Assembly: GCA_000827265.1 (NCBI GenBank)
Contig: KN834812.1
Span: 71,740 to 135,739 of the forward strand
Direction of reading: 5' to 3'
DNA from: Collybiopsis luxurians FD-317 M1
Taxonomy: Eukaryota; Basidiomycota; Agaricomycetes; Agaricales; Omphalotaceae
Length of the DNA stretch: 64,000 bases
The translations under genes and the position numbers were made by a program. The notes beneath the pieces are model-generated. The model was not told the DNA's origin and made no database searches. It saw only the letters and a program-made list of their open reading frames with translations. The stretch's first letter is position 1. Every line of letters begins with the position of its first letter. Shown here piece by piece: positions 47,016-59,545 of the stretch.

Positions 47016-47709
47016 ATGGTGAAATCGAGACTTATCGTCATTTTTTTGGTGGTAGCGTTGCCATTAGTTGCCACAGGTGCTAATTTACCGGTTTGAATCC
47101 AGTGTTATTTGTTTAAATGTGGTACTTACTGTTTTATTTTTACAGGGGTTCGGTCCCTGTGGAGATGGATTTGGAGCATGCAGCCCTGGAACGCAGTGCA
47201 CAACTGGAAGTCAGTCTCGAAATCTTCATGCGAGACATTTTCTGTTTTTATTCAAATTACCCTTTAGACCCAAGCTTTTGTCTTCCACTCTCAGCCTTCG
47301 AGAACAATACCACGCCTGTTGTTGAAGTAACTGGCTATGGACATCCGATAGGAGCAGTCCCGGAAACCGCAGGCGATGATCCTGAATACATACAAGTTTT
47401 TCTTGGTTGTACTGACGCAAATTTTGCTGGGTCCTGCTTCATCGAGTCGTTGGCCTGCGATTTCTGCTTCGAATTGCCTGCACCGTATCAAAACGACCTT
47501 TCCAGCATCGAAATGCTGGATTCGCGAGTAGGCTGCGATTTCTGGGTGTAAGTTCAGATTGTCCGAAATGTGGCTAAAGACTGATCAATTTCAGCGAGAG
47601 CGACTGTATCGGCGACGGCATCAATATTGACTCGGGTGCTATCTATGACTTATCCGCAACCAATTACAATGACAGGCTCGTAGCCGGCACTTGCTACTTG
47701 CGAAGTTGA
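47016..47709 (+). CDS. Cysteine-rich secreted protein, possibly beta/gamma-crystallin-like
   Basis: Three exons: 47016-47076, 47184-47547 and 47595-47709, giving 179 residues. The acceptor at 47183 is the one that joins the signal peptide MVKSRLIVIFLVVALPLVAT in frame to ALERSAQLEVS. The mature part has nine Cys: QVFLGCTDANFAGSCFIESL, ACDFCFELPAPYQNDLSSIE, SRVGCDFWVESDCIGDG and YNDRLVAGTCYL. The pattern 'C-x-aromatic/Gly, LP...ND-SSI, GC-FW--DC-G, ND---GTC' resembles fungal secreted proteins with a beta/gamma-crystallin or killer-toxin-like fold. That assignment is by eye and tentative. No function can be given. Confidence 0.65.
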
Positions 47710-47947
47710 GTGGTGGTTGATTGTTCTGGCGTATTTTGGTTCTGTCGAGAGAATGTCAGTTATTTTCACCAGTTTCACGTTAAGCAATATACGTTCGTTT
47801 AAAGATCAATGAATTTTGGTGAACAGGTGCTGGGCTTCGGTTTGTTCATAACTGCTATTCAGTATTTTTGGAGTTATGGTTCTCTCCTCTAATTAACATA
47901 AGTTCATTCAACACTAATAGCCCAACGAAGTTTGGGACATTAAAGCA

Positions 47948-48921
47948 CTACAAAATCCCTGAGTCGTGTTGCGTGACATATATGCCTAAAAAACACCCGA
48001 AGTCGATCGTCAATACTCTCAAGTGAAAAAGCCTTCTGTGCTTACCGTTCGGATTGGAAGTATTTTTCCGTTGCCAAAACTCCACATGGCAGCCCGACAC
48101 CTTTTCCGAACACACCAACTCGAACGTACTGAATGAATGAGATGGACAATGAAATGAAAAACTGTCGCTCCGATCTTCCGAAAAAAACTCGAAAACCGCG
48201 AGTAGAGACGTTCTCTTCGGAGCCTGTGTCCATTGATAGTGGCGACCAAGCTCTTCGGAGTTGTCCAACATCCAAATCTCAAGGACACTCCTGGAATCAA
48301 TCTCAACTCCAGCATCCCAGCTAGCATTCTGAGGCGGGATAGATACCTCCAAGGTGCAGTTTTCCATTCCAAAGTCTTGATTCATAAATTGTAAGATTGT
48401 TGATTTCTTCGGTTGAAGATGAGTGCACATTGCTATAACCGACATAAACTCAACAATTAACACACCTGAGGAGAAGCTACAATGTGCCGATCATCTGGAT
48501 ATACAAAACCCTCTGGACTATAGTAGTGTCGATAATCTTCATGTAGTGTCCTCTGACGGTCATTGGTGTTAACCTGAAGAACTACATGGGCAAAATTCTC
48601 GAACGGTGGCAAAGGTGCCTTGGCTCCTTGATCTACGTTACGATGTTGACTATATAGCTTTTCCAAGTTGATATAGGTACTGGGTCGTCTTCCAATATTC
48701 CCCGAAGGTTCAGATTTGTGAGCCTTCAGATTACTGTAAGCCAAAATAGAGAGTGTCGAGGACACAATAACAGCAATGCAGGTCACGAAAGCCAGTACAT
48801 CCAGAATGAAACTCCTGAGTGCTTCTCCTGGGTGCAAGCGGTGACGGTGTTCAACAGAGCCATGCGCAACTGGAGACGTAGAAAGTGGGATATACATGAG
48901 ATTCCAAGGATTGACTCGCAA
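47948..48921 (-). CDS. Single-pass membrane protein of an uncharacterised basidiomycete family
   Basis: Three exons. An N-terminal cytosolic stretch is followed by one transmembrane helix (DVLAFVTCIAVIVSSTLSIL) and a lumenal or extracellular domain: FENFAHVVLQVNTNDRQRTL, GFVYPDDRHIVASPQ, then after an intron STILQFMNQDFGMENCTLEV, SVLEIWMLDN, SFHCPSHSFSTFELVCSE and CHVEFWQRKNTSNPNGIYVT, with the stop at 47948. The last intron (gtaagc...tttttag) joins NPNG to IYVTQHDSGIL. I recall this layout from many mushroom genes sometimes annotated as But2-C-terminal-like; function unknown. It is convergent with the Cys-rich secreted protein. Confidence 0.7.
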
Positions 48922-49295
48922 GAGGCTCGACTTGGGTGGGCATCGAAGATATCTGAATCAGCCGAAGATAGCGGCTGTCCTCCTGTCGAATGGGACTGCT
49001 CCTGATCTTGATGCCTTGTAAGAGCTTTAAGACCGGAGAATGTCTTGCGGTATCAGAATTGAAATTCGGGAATTAGCTGGGTCAAGATTACCCGATCATC
49101 AAACTTTGATGCAGCCTACTTATCCACATAGGGTATACGGTAGGTACCACTCGACTTGCTAGTTGCCGATAATAGGGTCATGAAACAAGAGCGATAAGTT
49201 TTAAACCTTCTTTTCGTCATCGCTTAAGGCATATAAGAGGAGTAACGAGTAGGCGAAGCCTCATTGCATCCTTTGAAGACATTACTCATCCCATC
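48922..49295. other. Divergent intergenic region
   Basis: Holds the promoters of the membrane protein (minus) and the 7-TM gene (plus). A GCATATAAGAGG TATA-like box lies at 49229-49240. Confidence 0.4.
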
Positions 49296-50566
49296 ATGGC
49301 TTCAAACATCAGCGTACCTGCTGGAAATCCCTATGCCCCCCAAGAACCGCCGGAGCTCATATTTCTGGAACATTGTGACTTCGTGGGAGTCAATATTTCT
49401 CATATGTTCTACGGTGAGCACAACTTCAGCCTAAGAGTTTTCACCGAAATGATAGTCAAATTTAGGCATAACCTTAGTTCTATTTTTCCATTGTATTAAA
49501 AGACTCCTCTGGCCACGCGCCCACCAACAGCCTAAATACTACCTAGCTGTGTACACCCTTTGCTTGTTCAGTTTGGGAACAATATTTGTCGCTCTCAACC
49601 TGCATTTATCTGTAATCTCATTCATTGACAACCGAAATTACCCCGGTGGACCTGAGGCATATGGACTTTCCGTGTACTCTAGCCCCCTGGTGATCATCAC
49701 AAATGTTTGCTTTGTTCTCTCAAATTTGCTCGCGGATGGTCTGCTGGTAGGAGAGCATCTTATCAAGAATTAGACTTTCGTGTCGTCTTATAATACCTAC
49801 TTCAGATGTATCGCTGTAAAGTGATATGGACGGGCAAATCATGGATTCTTGCCTTCCCGTTCATCATGTACCTTGGATCTACTTGTAAGTTGTTTTTGCG
49901 TCAAAACATTTAGCGTACTCACTAGCGTTCACATGTTTCAGCAATGGCGATCATGTTTCTTTATCAATCTTCTAGTCCGAATTCAAATCTATTCGTCGGG
50001 GGAGCGGTCGATTTTGGCCTTCCATATTTTGCATTATCCACCAGCCTGAATATCCTGCTCACGCTATTGATCTCAGCCCGTCTGATACTTCATCAATATC
50101 ATCTTAAAGGGACCAGCAATATATACAGCAGAAATCTTCCCTATAATGCAATTGTGGCTATGCTCGTGGAAAGTTCTGCTTTGTACTCTGTCTTCTCGCT
50201 TCTATTCCTTGGCACTTATGCTGCTGGGAATAACGCATCTACTGTCTTTTTGCCGATTCTGGCTCAAACCCAGGTGCGCAGTAGTACATTTACTATAGTA
50301 TCTTGATCTCATCTGAAGCTTAGATTATTGCTCCGTTGTTGATTATTTCAAGAGTGGCGTCTCAGAGGGCATATACGTCTGATCATGTGAACCCAGGCTC
50401 AAAATTAGCACCATCTGCTGCCGGACGGCTTGTATTTAGCCCCGGTGCGAGTGATATGAACTCGTTTCCCCTCGAAGAGAGTCCTAAATTTTCCACCTTC
50501 CAAAGTCACACACAGAGAGATGAACTTATTGATGATGGGACATCCACTACCACTGCTATTGTCTGA
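49296..50566 (+). CDS. Seven-transmembrane protein of an Agaricomycete-specific family
   Basis: Five exons. Start MASNISVPAGNPYAPQEPPE, then FLEHCDFVGVNISHMFY. After an intron ending at ccttag comes VLFFHCIKRLLWPRAHQQPK, then hydrophobic helices YLAVYTLCLFSLGTIFVALN, SSPLVIITNVCFVLSNLLAD-GLL, WILAFPFIMYLGSTSMAIMF, GLPYFALSTSLNILLTLLIS-ARLI, VESSALYSVFSLLFLGTYAA and IIAPLLIISRVASQ. A cytosolic Ser/Pro-rich tail ends at 50566. The phrases 'RNYPGGP', 'ADGLL-YR--VIW' and 'LNI-LTLLI--RL' are typical of a large uncharacterised mushroom 7-TM family. All membrane segments are intact. The role is unknown; receptor-like topology is likely. Confidence 0.82.
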
Positions 50567-52983
50567 GGTGTCTATGCACGTAAGGGGTTGATGATTTATT
50601 GCTCTTCATTGACAATGCTTATGATTATATGGAGACTGTATTTAGAATATTCGTTACCGCTTTACCTTGCAAATTTACGAAGCCTATTGTTTTTTTACTT
50701 CCTCGTAGTTGTTGAACCTTGCATTGTCAGCCAGTGATCATTGGGTGAAGTCTTTGCGAAACCCAAAACGAGGCTATATTATAACCGGTCACTACTGTAT
50801 TGTACCATAGAGCGCTGGAGTATATAGGTTGCAAAATGAGTAGTATCTTTTGTCTAGCCCATGCGCATAGTATTCAGCGTATGGAGCATGCATAGAAGAG
50901 TGTATGAACTAGGGAATGAACCGGATATAATGCATGTATGAAAGTACGTTTGACGACGGGAAGGCTCGCTGGATAATTGGGCCTAAGGCCGGTATGATAT
51001 TATATGCCTCGGGTTTATCTCTACGCACCCTCATCATACCGTTTGGGAGCATATGAATGGGTGCTGTTTATGGATAATGATGGACCTTGCTATTGTAAGT
51101 CAGTTTCTGTTTTGCTAATTTGATTTTGAGAAATGCTGTAACTGAAGTATCCTATTGCTCAGGCACACAGAAAGAGATGCACCTGCTATTTTTTTTGTGT
51201 ATGTCTTGGTCTGAGAACAGGTTACAGATGTTGACTAGATCCAAGTTTTGCAGATTATTCATAGAATCATTGTGATTTTTTGGGTATGTATTATGATTAT
51301 GTGAGAAATAGTTGCTGTATAAGGATTTTCACAAATTGCCAAAACTGAAGCCTCAAATTAGATTTTTTCTGGGTAAGGTGTCTTAACCATTGAAAATGGC
51401 AATACTGTTGTCAGGAGTCATTCCTGTTTTAAGAAATTACTGGTAAATAATTAATTAATTACTAGAAATAATTCTAGAGAGTAAAGATCTCTAGAGAGCT
51501 CTCTAATAAGATAAGGTAGGAGAATTAAAGATTATTCCACTTATAGAGCTCAGGTCATACTAAATGAGTCATGGATACTATAAAAGGCTAATGAAGCTTT
51601 TGAAAATTTTAGGAGGAGTCAACTAGAGTCAAATAGAGTCACTATGAGTCAAATTGCTTAAATAGGAAGTAATATAATTTTGTAATATAAATACTAGGGG
51701 ATTTTTAGCCTTGAAGAGATCCTCCCTCCCACTTTTTACATACCACTCTACCAAATATAAAGTTTTATCTTACACTTGCTTTCTAAGAGCTTTGTGCAAG
51801 CTGTATCAGTGAATCCAGTTGTGCAAGTTGGTTAGATTTAAGTACTAAAGTTGTAAAGTCAAGTCAAGTCAAGTTATTTTGTTTAAGCTAGCTAGACCCA
51901 CTGAGAGGCTAGTAGTTTGAGCTACCATTTTACACTGTCAAGTTTATTATAGTCTAAGCAAGCTAGTCCCAGGGTGGTCAGTTGTTTCAGGCTCATGTTC
52001 ACCAGTTTCTGAAAGATATACATTAAAGAAAGTCCACCAAGTCAAGTTACTGTCACCAAATACCAGTACTGACCAGTCTACAGTTTACCAGTACCAAATT
52101 ACACCTACTGAGTACTTTGAAGGCCAAATGAACTCACAGTCCTAGTTAGTGCCTTGTGTCTTTATGAAACCTCATCTAATGCACCTGCCCGACTGAACCC
52201 AGGTAGGTTTTATTAAACACACTGACACCTGACACTGTATTATAATTCAAAAATGGGGGGTTATATAAAAAATTTCCTCTGGGAATTTAGAGTTTTTAAA
52301 GAGTGTACTGTTAAGATATGGTGGCTGTTCTATACTCCTACAGACTCTTTTGCCATTTACATATTTAGTACTTGATTTGTTCCAATCTCTGGTTATGAGT
52401 CAGAATCCCCCCCTCCTTTCTTCTTCTTTATTTTCTTGTTCTACTATCTACAAGCTCCATATGAGACTACCGCCTTTGTCATGAGTACATACTTATATAT
52501 CACATATACTGGGCACCTTACTAACATACCTAGTATACTGTACCATTTCAACCACTTCGTAAGTCACAGGTCACGGCACTGTTGGGGGGGAGCCTGGGGA
52601 AAGTATTGGGAAGGAGCTAGTTGCAGGCAGAGGCTGTGCAGAAAGGCACTCAAAACATGTCTCCAACTGTGGGAGGTTATTGCCCTTGATGATGGTCTGG
52701 AAATGGGGGACAGTCCTTGCAATCTTAACCTTAAAATATTCTATGATATATATATTTTCACATACCCCTTGAAAAATAGCTAAATTCAACCAAAACTTGT
52801 AAATTTTTAGCTTAAATTACACCTGTAGTTTAGTTTCTTTTAGTGCCTCGAAAGCATTCAACCTTTAAGGGGCATTCACATTCAAATGGTGAATGTGAAT
52901 ATATTCTAACTCATTTACCATTCTCTACTAGAACCCCCAGCCTACCCCCTTCCAGAATGAATGTTTCTGAAAAGTTCTATCAA
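50567..52983. other. AT-rich, transposon-like region without genes
   Basis: Base composition falls sharply. 51410-52030 has features of a decayed LTR: it starts near TGTTGTCAGGAGTCATTCCT, has AT-rich palindromes (TTAATTAATTA, CTCTAGAGAGCTCTCTA) and a TATAAAT box near 51690. No matching second LTR is visible in the window. Short direct repeats of AGAGTCAAATAGAGTCA (51620-51650) also occur. Confidence 0.35.
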
Positions 52984-54104
52984 TGTGCCGGCTGGGCCCC
53001 AGCTCAAAAGCCCGGCTAGGGCTCACTGAAATCTTCAGTCGGGCCCTCATAGACAGCCAAGGGCCTGGCCTCAGTGGTCTGGAGAATTTCAAGTGATATC
53101 ATTGAATTTTTTGGAAATTATGAATGACATCTATGGAATTGGCATATATTACCACAACCTCTGTTGCAAAAATACTGAACCTATGGAGATGAGAGCTTGA
53201 ACAGTAGTGAAGTCAACATACAATGAGTCACATGATACAGTTGATTAAGCATACTTGCTCTCTACTATCAATGTCTCAGAGTTGCAATCAGACCCAGAGT
53301 TGCAATCGGGCAAATAAATCATTTCGTTTGAGTGCAATTTCCATCTGTTACTCTTCAAATTTTTAATCTAAGCTCTTATATATGTATGCAAGGGGCCTAT
53401 TGGCCTTAAGATGTGAAATATTATGAGAAAAATATTGAAACTCCAGTTGCAAGTCACTTTTCGACGCCGGCTCGTACTTAGACTGCTTCAAAACCCCCAA
53501 AACTTATACTGTAGCCATATTACACCTATTTAATACTAATTCACTTGTTCCGCAGTCTCTGGGACTTGAGTACCACCTAGAACTTGCTTCAAACAGGCCA
53601 GGAGAATGTAAGTTGCAATTTTCCCATACGCTTCGGAATCGCTGAACCGGATTGCAACTCCCGCCATTTTCTGACCACAAACTGGCTTCGCGTTGGCTAC
53701 ACCTGGAGCCATTCTAAAATTCTCAAACTTGGCTAAATTCAGGTTTAGGATATATTTACAATATATGAAAAAAATAGAGCTCATCTGCTGAAAAATGCAC
53801 AAGTTTTTCCATGCCGAGAGTTTCGGTTGCAACTCTGGAACATTGATAGTACATACACATTTTGTCTGGTGTGAATCCAGTTGAGTGCCTCAATCGAAGA
53901 CAATTATTTATCACCCTTGAACAAAAATTCTGTATTATGCACTTGGTATTTACTGTTTTAACACCCTGGCAAGCCTCGGCCTAAGGCCCCAGCTGCCTGC
54001 TTCAAAATTCTGAGCCGGGCCCTGAGCCCTCTTCGAGCCGGTATAGGGCCGGGGCCTGGCTTACCCGGCTCAACGGCTCTGAGCCGAAGCCCGCACATCA
54101 CTAA
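52984..54104. mobile_element. Non-autonomous hAT-like element
   Basis: The left end is AATGTGCCGGCTGGGCCCCA, with several GCCCGGC/GGGCC motifs to 53075. The right end (53965-54104) is rich in GAGCCGGGCCC motifs and ends GCCCGCACATCACTA. The ends are imperfect inverted repeats (AATGTGC(C/G)GGCT against GATGTGCGGGCT). Clustered GGGCC subterminal motifs and a GCACATCAC terminus are typical of fungal hAT elements. The interior (about 900 bp) has no transposase, so this would be a deletion derivative. No clear 8-bp target duplication could be found by eye. Confidence 0.5.
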
Positions 54105-54621
54105 GAACAATTTGATGGCTTTGTGCTCGCCAGATGGAGTTCAGAGACTAAGGCAACAATCATTCGATACTCGGGTAGACATCCGAACCTATCTAGTGAA
54201 GACTTCCAACAAAATTGATCCGGACTATCGAGTATTAAACGAACGAGCCCAGCATTCTGCGAATGTGTTAGAGAGGAAGACAGACGCCAGGAAGACAAAC
54301 GCCGAAGGCGGGGCTTAAGTCTGCCGTCCCGTTTAGGCTCGGGCACTCAATCTTGTTGAGCACGGAGTCATAGCTCCCAAAAGATCTACGAAGCGATCAG
54401 CATTGTCCAAAATTCAGGCTAAAAATCAAACAGTGAAGATTCTTTGGAGTACAGACGATGACGGTGAGTTGATACAGAAATCGTGTGACAAATAAGCCCA
54501 GCTATGCTGTAGATCTAGATATCTACTTAAATACAAAATAAAATCTAGCAAAGAACAGAGGTACTCGTCGGCGTTAGCAATCAATCAAGCAAGCAAAAAC
54601 AGCCAAGCAATCTAATCTACT
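54105..54621. other. Intergenic, nothing recognised
   Basis: Only short frames on both strands without motifs. Confidence 0.4.
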
Positions 54622-56227
54622 CTATTGGCAAGCAACACTCCAGCCCTCCCATTCAAATCGTCCCTCCTGTATATCAATAATCATCGTTCGTACAGCGCGA
54701 CCAATAGGTCCCATCCCTCCTTCATAAGGCGGCAACATCAAATCCCTAATCGCCTTCTTCGAGTCATCATCCCGGAACCCAACACGTCCAACAGGCGCAA
54801 CGACCGCGGCCGTCCCAACCGCAAACACCTCCAGCAACTGTCCTTTCTCAGCCCACACCTCCATGTCGGCAATCGTAAACGATCGTTCGTGCGCATGTAA
54901 GCATTTCGTGGGTGAGATACCCGGCAAGCAGAGTTTCCCGTCTGTGTGTGCTTTGACAATGGCTAGGATAGACTCTCGAGTGACACCTGGGAGAATCGTC
55001 CCGTCTAACGGGGGAGTGATAACATCAAGATCTGCAAAAAATCGGAATAGGGATTTTAATAAGGTGCAAAATTACTATGGACCGCGAACGTACCTCCATC
55101 TTCCCTACCAACAACGACGAATATATTCATGGCTCCTGCCTCAGTAACCTTCCACCCGCTCTCATCTTTCAACAACCACAAAATCTGTTCGTACCCAAGT
55201 TTCGCAGCCTCTTTCTGCGGTAAGAACCCGGGAGCATAATTACCTGCGACCTTATGCGAGCCCGTACCTCCAGGCCACGCTCGGACATTTTCGGCAGCAG
55301 CAAAAAGCGATACTGGCTTGGGTCCTGTACGGAAGTAAGGACCTGTGGGAGATAGGATGACGTAGAGCAGAGCACGATCCGACGCAGCGACACCCAGGGC
55401 TGGAGGAGAACAAAAACATTAGATTCATCTGACAGAGGGAAGAGATTCGAGAGAACACACTGGGACGCGTTCCGATAATAGTCGGGCGGAGATATAAACT
55501 GTGTCCTTCTAGGTTCGGAATCCATCTTTGGTCAATGACAATAAGCTTCTTGATGAGTTCTAACAAGGCATTCGTGTTGAAAGGCTGAAAGACGCGTTAG
55601 CATAAGGCCAAATTCTGCGCAATTACGAGCAAGACTGACCGGTAAAGCAAGACGTGCAGCTGAACGCGCCAAACGCGCCATGTTCTTTTCCGGTCTAAAC
55701 AGTCGTGGTTTACCATCCGGGCCAATGTAAGCCTAGTCATCAAGGAGATTCCAACGTGAGCTTGGTTGAAACAGCGATGATAAATGTGTCCAACCTTCAT
55801 TCCTTCGAATATATTGGTGGCGTACTGGAAACAACTTGACGCCGGATCCAAAGTGAAGGGACCGTAAGGCTTGATTTCAGGCGCAGACCATCCGTTAATG
55901 GGATCAAAAGATGAGACCAACATATGGTCCGTCATTATCTGGAACAATCATGAGAAATACAGTTAAGATCCGAAACTCCTGAGCGGAGGCTGGAAAGGTA
56001 CACGGTAACACTCACCGCACCAAATACGAGGTCTTCGGGGTTGGGGAGTGGTTTGGGAGTGTCGGTGAGGGTGATGGTTAGTTTCGAAGGCTAAAGGAGG
56101 GACCAGGAAGACGTTTAGATGGTTCATGAGCATTATAAAGCAACAAGACACGCACATCGAGGTCTGGAATCGAAACAGGCCCTTCTAAATGTCCATTGCC
56201 AACAGATTTCCATTCGTTATGAGCCAT
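54622..56227 (-). CDS. Branched-chain amino acid aminotransferase
   Basis: Multi-exon gene of about 390 residues, starting [20 protein letters not shown] at 56227. Class IV aminotransferase signatures: [107 protein letters not shown] with the PLP lysine, [50 protein letters not shown] and [15 protein letters not shown]. It transfers the amino group of Leu, Ile or Val to 2-oxoglutarate, the last step of synthesis and first of breakdown (EC 2.6.1.42). The N-terminus lacks a clear mitochondrial presequence, so a cytosolic form is more likely. Complete and apparently functional. Confidence 0.93.
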
Positions 56228-56697
56228 GTTCACGATTTATGCAAAAGCAAAAAAAAAAAGATAAAGATAACGGGAGCGCCGCTGGAAAGAAATTCAAGTG
56301 GTGTGAGTGAGAAAAACTCGCAGAAAAGCGGGGTGTCAAAGTGGATGTCAAGGTGAAAGACAGAGATCGGAGTCAGTTACAATTTTTTTAAATGATCGCT
56401 GATAGGCGCCCAGGTTCTCCCAGGTTGGGCGTTATCTTATCTCCGATATGATGCCAAGCCGGATAAGATACCGCGAGGGGGGCAGAGCTCAAACCAAGGA
56501 GCAACGAATCCCGTTGTCGAAGATACAGATATTCAATATTCAATATCGTTTCTGCCCTTCTAGTCCCTGGAAAGATCCGGAGTTTGTGCAAGTCAAGTCA
56601 ACCGCTTTGGGCAGCGGCGAGCATCCTCTACTGGCTACGTTCCAAGAATACGATCAAGATATAGGTAAATATCAAGTAGATATCGGGTACAACCTTG
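56228..56697. other. Intergenic between aminotransferase and MYND gene
   Basis: Promoter side of the aminotransferase gene and 3' side of the MYND gene. No gene seen. Confidence 0.5.
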
Positions 56698-59144
56698 TCA
56701 GTTTATCAAGCTACCCGTGTCCTGATTCCATGGACCAACGCTAAGCGACCTAGCTACGGTAAGGTTCCGTAAAACCACATACACCAAAACACGGCGCATC
56801 TCCCGAGCTGAACACGCGGCATCATACCATCCCAACGGAAGAGCGCATCTCCAATACAACACAGCTTCGGAATTTGAATCACCGAATGCCTTGTACAACT
56901 TCATCGCGTTCTCTTTCTCAAAGGGACCGAGATCCCTCGCTTCGCGATGGTCCTCGATTTGAGGCAAAAGTACGTCAAATAAAGGAAGAACGTCGATGAG
57001 GGGATGTTTTTGTTCTGTCCGATATATAATCCGGACGGTGGGTATAAAGAATGGATGGTCAGCGTTCATTTGAGGATCTTCAATGGGGCAGAAATTATGA
57101 ATTAGCTGTGTAATTCTTCGGCACATGTCCGCATTTTCAGCCATCTTGCTGACTATGATCCTGGAAGCTCCTTGAACATCCAACTCATCTACGGGTGATC
57201 TGAGTCCCCCTGGTAGTTCTTATAAGTAAAATAAAATTGATTTAGACGGTCGAGATCCTATAACTGACCAGGCGCATCCTCGACGGCTAAGTGGCATTTA
57301 GTTTTGTGACTGAGCTCTTCTGGCTTACGTTTCCAATCGGCCCGTTGGCATTCTTTCGAGCAATAGCAAGCTTGTAGACACTGAGAGCATTTTTGAAAGA
57401 TGATCGTTGGATCTAGAAATACCCTTGGACACTAGACATAAAGGAAGAGAAAAAGAAGCTCAGTCGACAGATGTAAAGGCCACCATAACACGTACCTCGG
57501 CATTCGAGCAAACACGCCCTGAAGAGGCTATCCTGCTTAGAATTTCTTGATTAGCTCTGACTTCAGCACACATATTCGCCCACGAATCCCCAATGATTCG
57601 GAAAATGTCATGTGAACCACTAGTAGAAGGTCGACCTGAATCTGACTGGGAAACGATATACTTTTCAAAAATCCCCAGCCGTTGTACGGTTTTCTGAGCT
57701 CGTGAAACGCGACGCATAATAGAAGGGTATGCGAGGAATTTCCCAATAGAGTCAAAGACGCTCTTAACATTTTCTAACAACCCCGCGCATTCCCGAACGT
57801 CAGGAATGAACACCTTGATCCGTTCGAGAACCACTTGAATACGCAAAAGATGGATCAGCAGATTGTCATCGAGGATCTGGTGGACGAACAGCACGGATAT
57901 ATCGGCAGTGAGGATGAGATGGATGAGGTATAGACATATGGATAGGATATTCGCGAAAGAATGATATCGAACTGAATCCATACTGCTCAGCATGGACTGT
58001 GAGCAGCAGCGACCAATCATATCAGTTAGAAATTTCAGTACATTCATGCGCACCAAGGCGAGGCGCAACGGACCGGACCTGACTGATAGGTACATGACCC
58101 GAAGGAGACTGGTAATGATATCGAGAGCATATGGAGAGTAATCCCTCTTATAGGTAAGGTATTTGGCATGCGCGAAGATAACCCCAATACCATCTTCCGG
58201 TTGGTAACGTTCGAGAACGAGGAGAAATTTAAGGGTGTCATCCGCATCCATATAATCGGCAATGCTCGGAGCGATTGGGAAAAGAACAGCGGATTCGGTT
58301 TTGATTGCGTAGAGAAATCCTTCGACCAAGCACTCGATAAATCCGTTGGTAGAGTGAAACAAAGAAGAGCTTATGTGGTCCGATTTCAGTAAAGCATTGA
58401 GCAAGCCAACACTCGTGTCAAAGAAAGTCTTTCTCCGGTTCATATCCTGCACTAATGGCTCTCCTAAAAGCCTTTGGCGATTTGAATCGAGGAAAGGCGC
58501 CTCTCGAGAGCTGAGGTAGACCCCAGTCTCTAGCCATCGCCACAGATCGGGCCAAAGACGAGTCCAAACAGAGCTGAGCGACTTCCCTCCAATCGTCAAA
58601 TCCCGGTTCCACTTCATCCTTGACGTAACATGAAGTTTACAGATGGCTGAGACGGACGCAGTCGCAGCAGCAACTCGATCCGTAATCGGAAGAGCGGTAT
58701 CGAGCTTAAAGTCGGAGGGAGGCTTCTTGACATGACGATGGAAGACCGAAAGAATGTCGATGATATTGGAATCGTTTGCTAAATCAGCAAGACGAAGAAT
58801 TTCGGCTGTTGAACCTTCCCAAGCGAGCCGGCGAGTTTTCTGTGGAAATCCAGGAGCAAAAAAAATTCAACACGCCTCGACTACAGAAGTAGACGTGTTC
58901 ACAACGTACTGAGTACAGATATCGAGATTGCGACATATTTCATACCGAGGGAAGGTGGGCCCACTGGTTGTGGTTTGAAGACAGCGCGTGAACCGATTAG
59001 CGCCTGCCCCCGCGCGAAGCGGTTGCCATCCGCGAACCAACAGAGAGTCCCGGGACCTCGGACTTTGAGCCACCGGTCGGCCCGGTGCTGACTCAAAGTC
59101 CGAGCCATGATAACTTGAAGCGCTGCAGCCTGCAACGCATCCAC
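56698..59144 (-). CDS. MYND-type zinc finger protein, 5' end unresolved
   Basis: The main exon (from 58839) reads RRLAWEGSTAEILRLADLAN, then HRHVKKPPSDFKLDTALPIT, then WNRDLTIGGKSLSSVWTRLW-PDLWRWLE and a long helical region to RVCSNAE. After an intron comes CPRVFLDPTIIFQKCSQCLQ, then ACYCSKECQRADWKRKPEEL-SHKTKC: a MYND zinc-binding cluster (Cys pairs, final His/Cys). A last exon (ELPGGLRSPVDELDVQGASR) runs to the stop at 56698. Total about 700 residues. Agaricomycetes have many such proteins with an N-terminal helical repeat and a C-terminal MYND finger, which mediates protein contacts. The 5' exon between 58860 and 59144 could not be joined in frame with confidence; MDALQAAALQVIMARTLSQH at 59144 is one candidate start. 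Confidence 0.75.
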
Positions 59145-59545
59145 TTACAGCTATCAAATTAAACCTATTGTTTATAAATAGTATTTTCCGTTACACGATA
59201 CATATACACGCACGTATATGGGTATCGACGATGCAGGTTGAGAAGGTAAAAAAGAATTGCCTGTACAAAAAGGAAATTTGCCACAGATACAGATGCAAAA
59301 GCAAATGCCAATGCGAACATAGTACAGTATTGTACCACAAAAAGAACATATCATAGGAACAGAAACAAACGACGTCCATAGCCGGTGAGAGCAAGGCAAA
59401 TATGCAAGAAAAAGGCATCAAGCAAGCTCGAGCAACTAGTGCGCTATTGAAGAGAGACAGACGAGCAGATGGAGAAACATCACACACACAGAGGGAGAGA
59501 GGAAGAAAAAAATATTTCCAGACCAACGATCACACATCGTCTACC
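59145..59545. other. Intergenic, nothing recognised
   Basis: AT-rich spacer between the MYND gene and the low-complexity gene. It is probably 3' untranslated sequence of the latter. Confidence 0.4.

Noticed and set aside
46745..47074. Minus-strand 110-codon frame starting MATNGNATTKK
   Set aside because: It overlaps the true first exon of UstYa 2 in another frame and the signal-peptide exon of the secreted protein. It shows no family motif.
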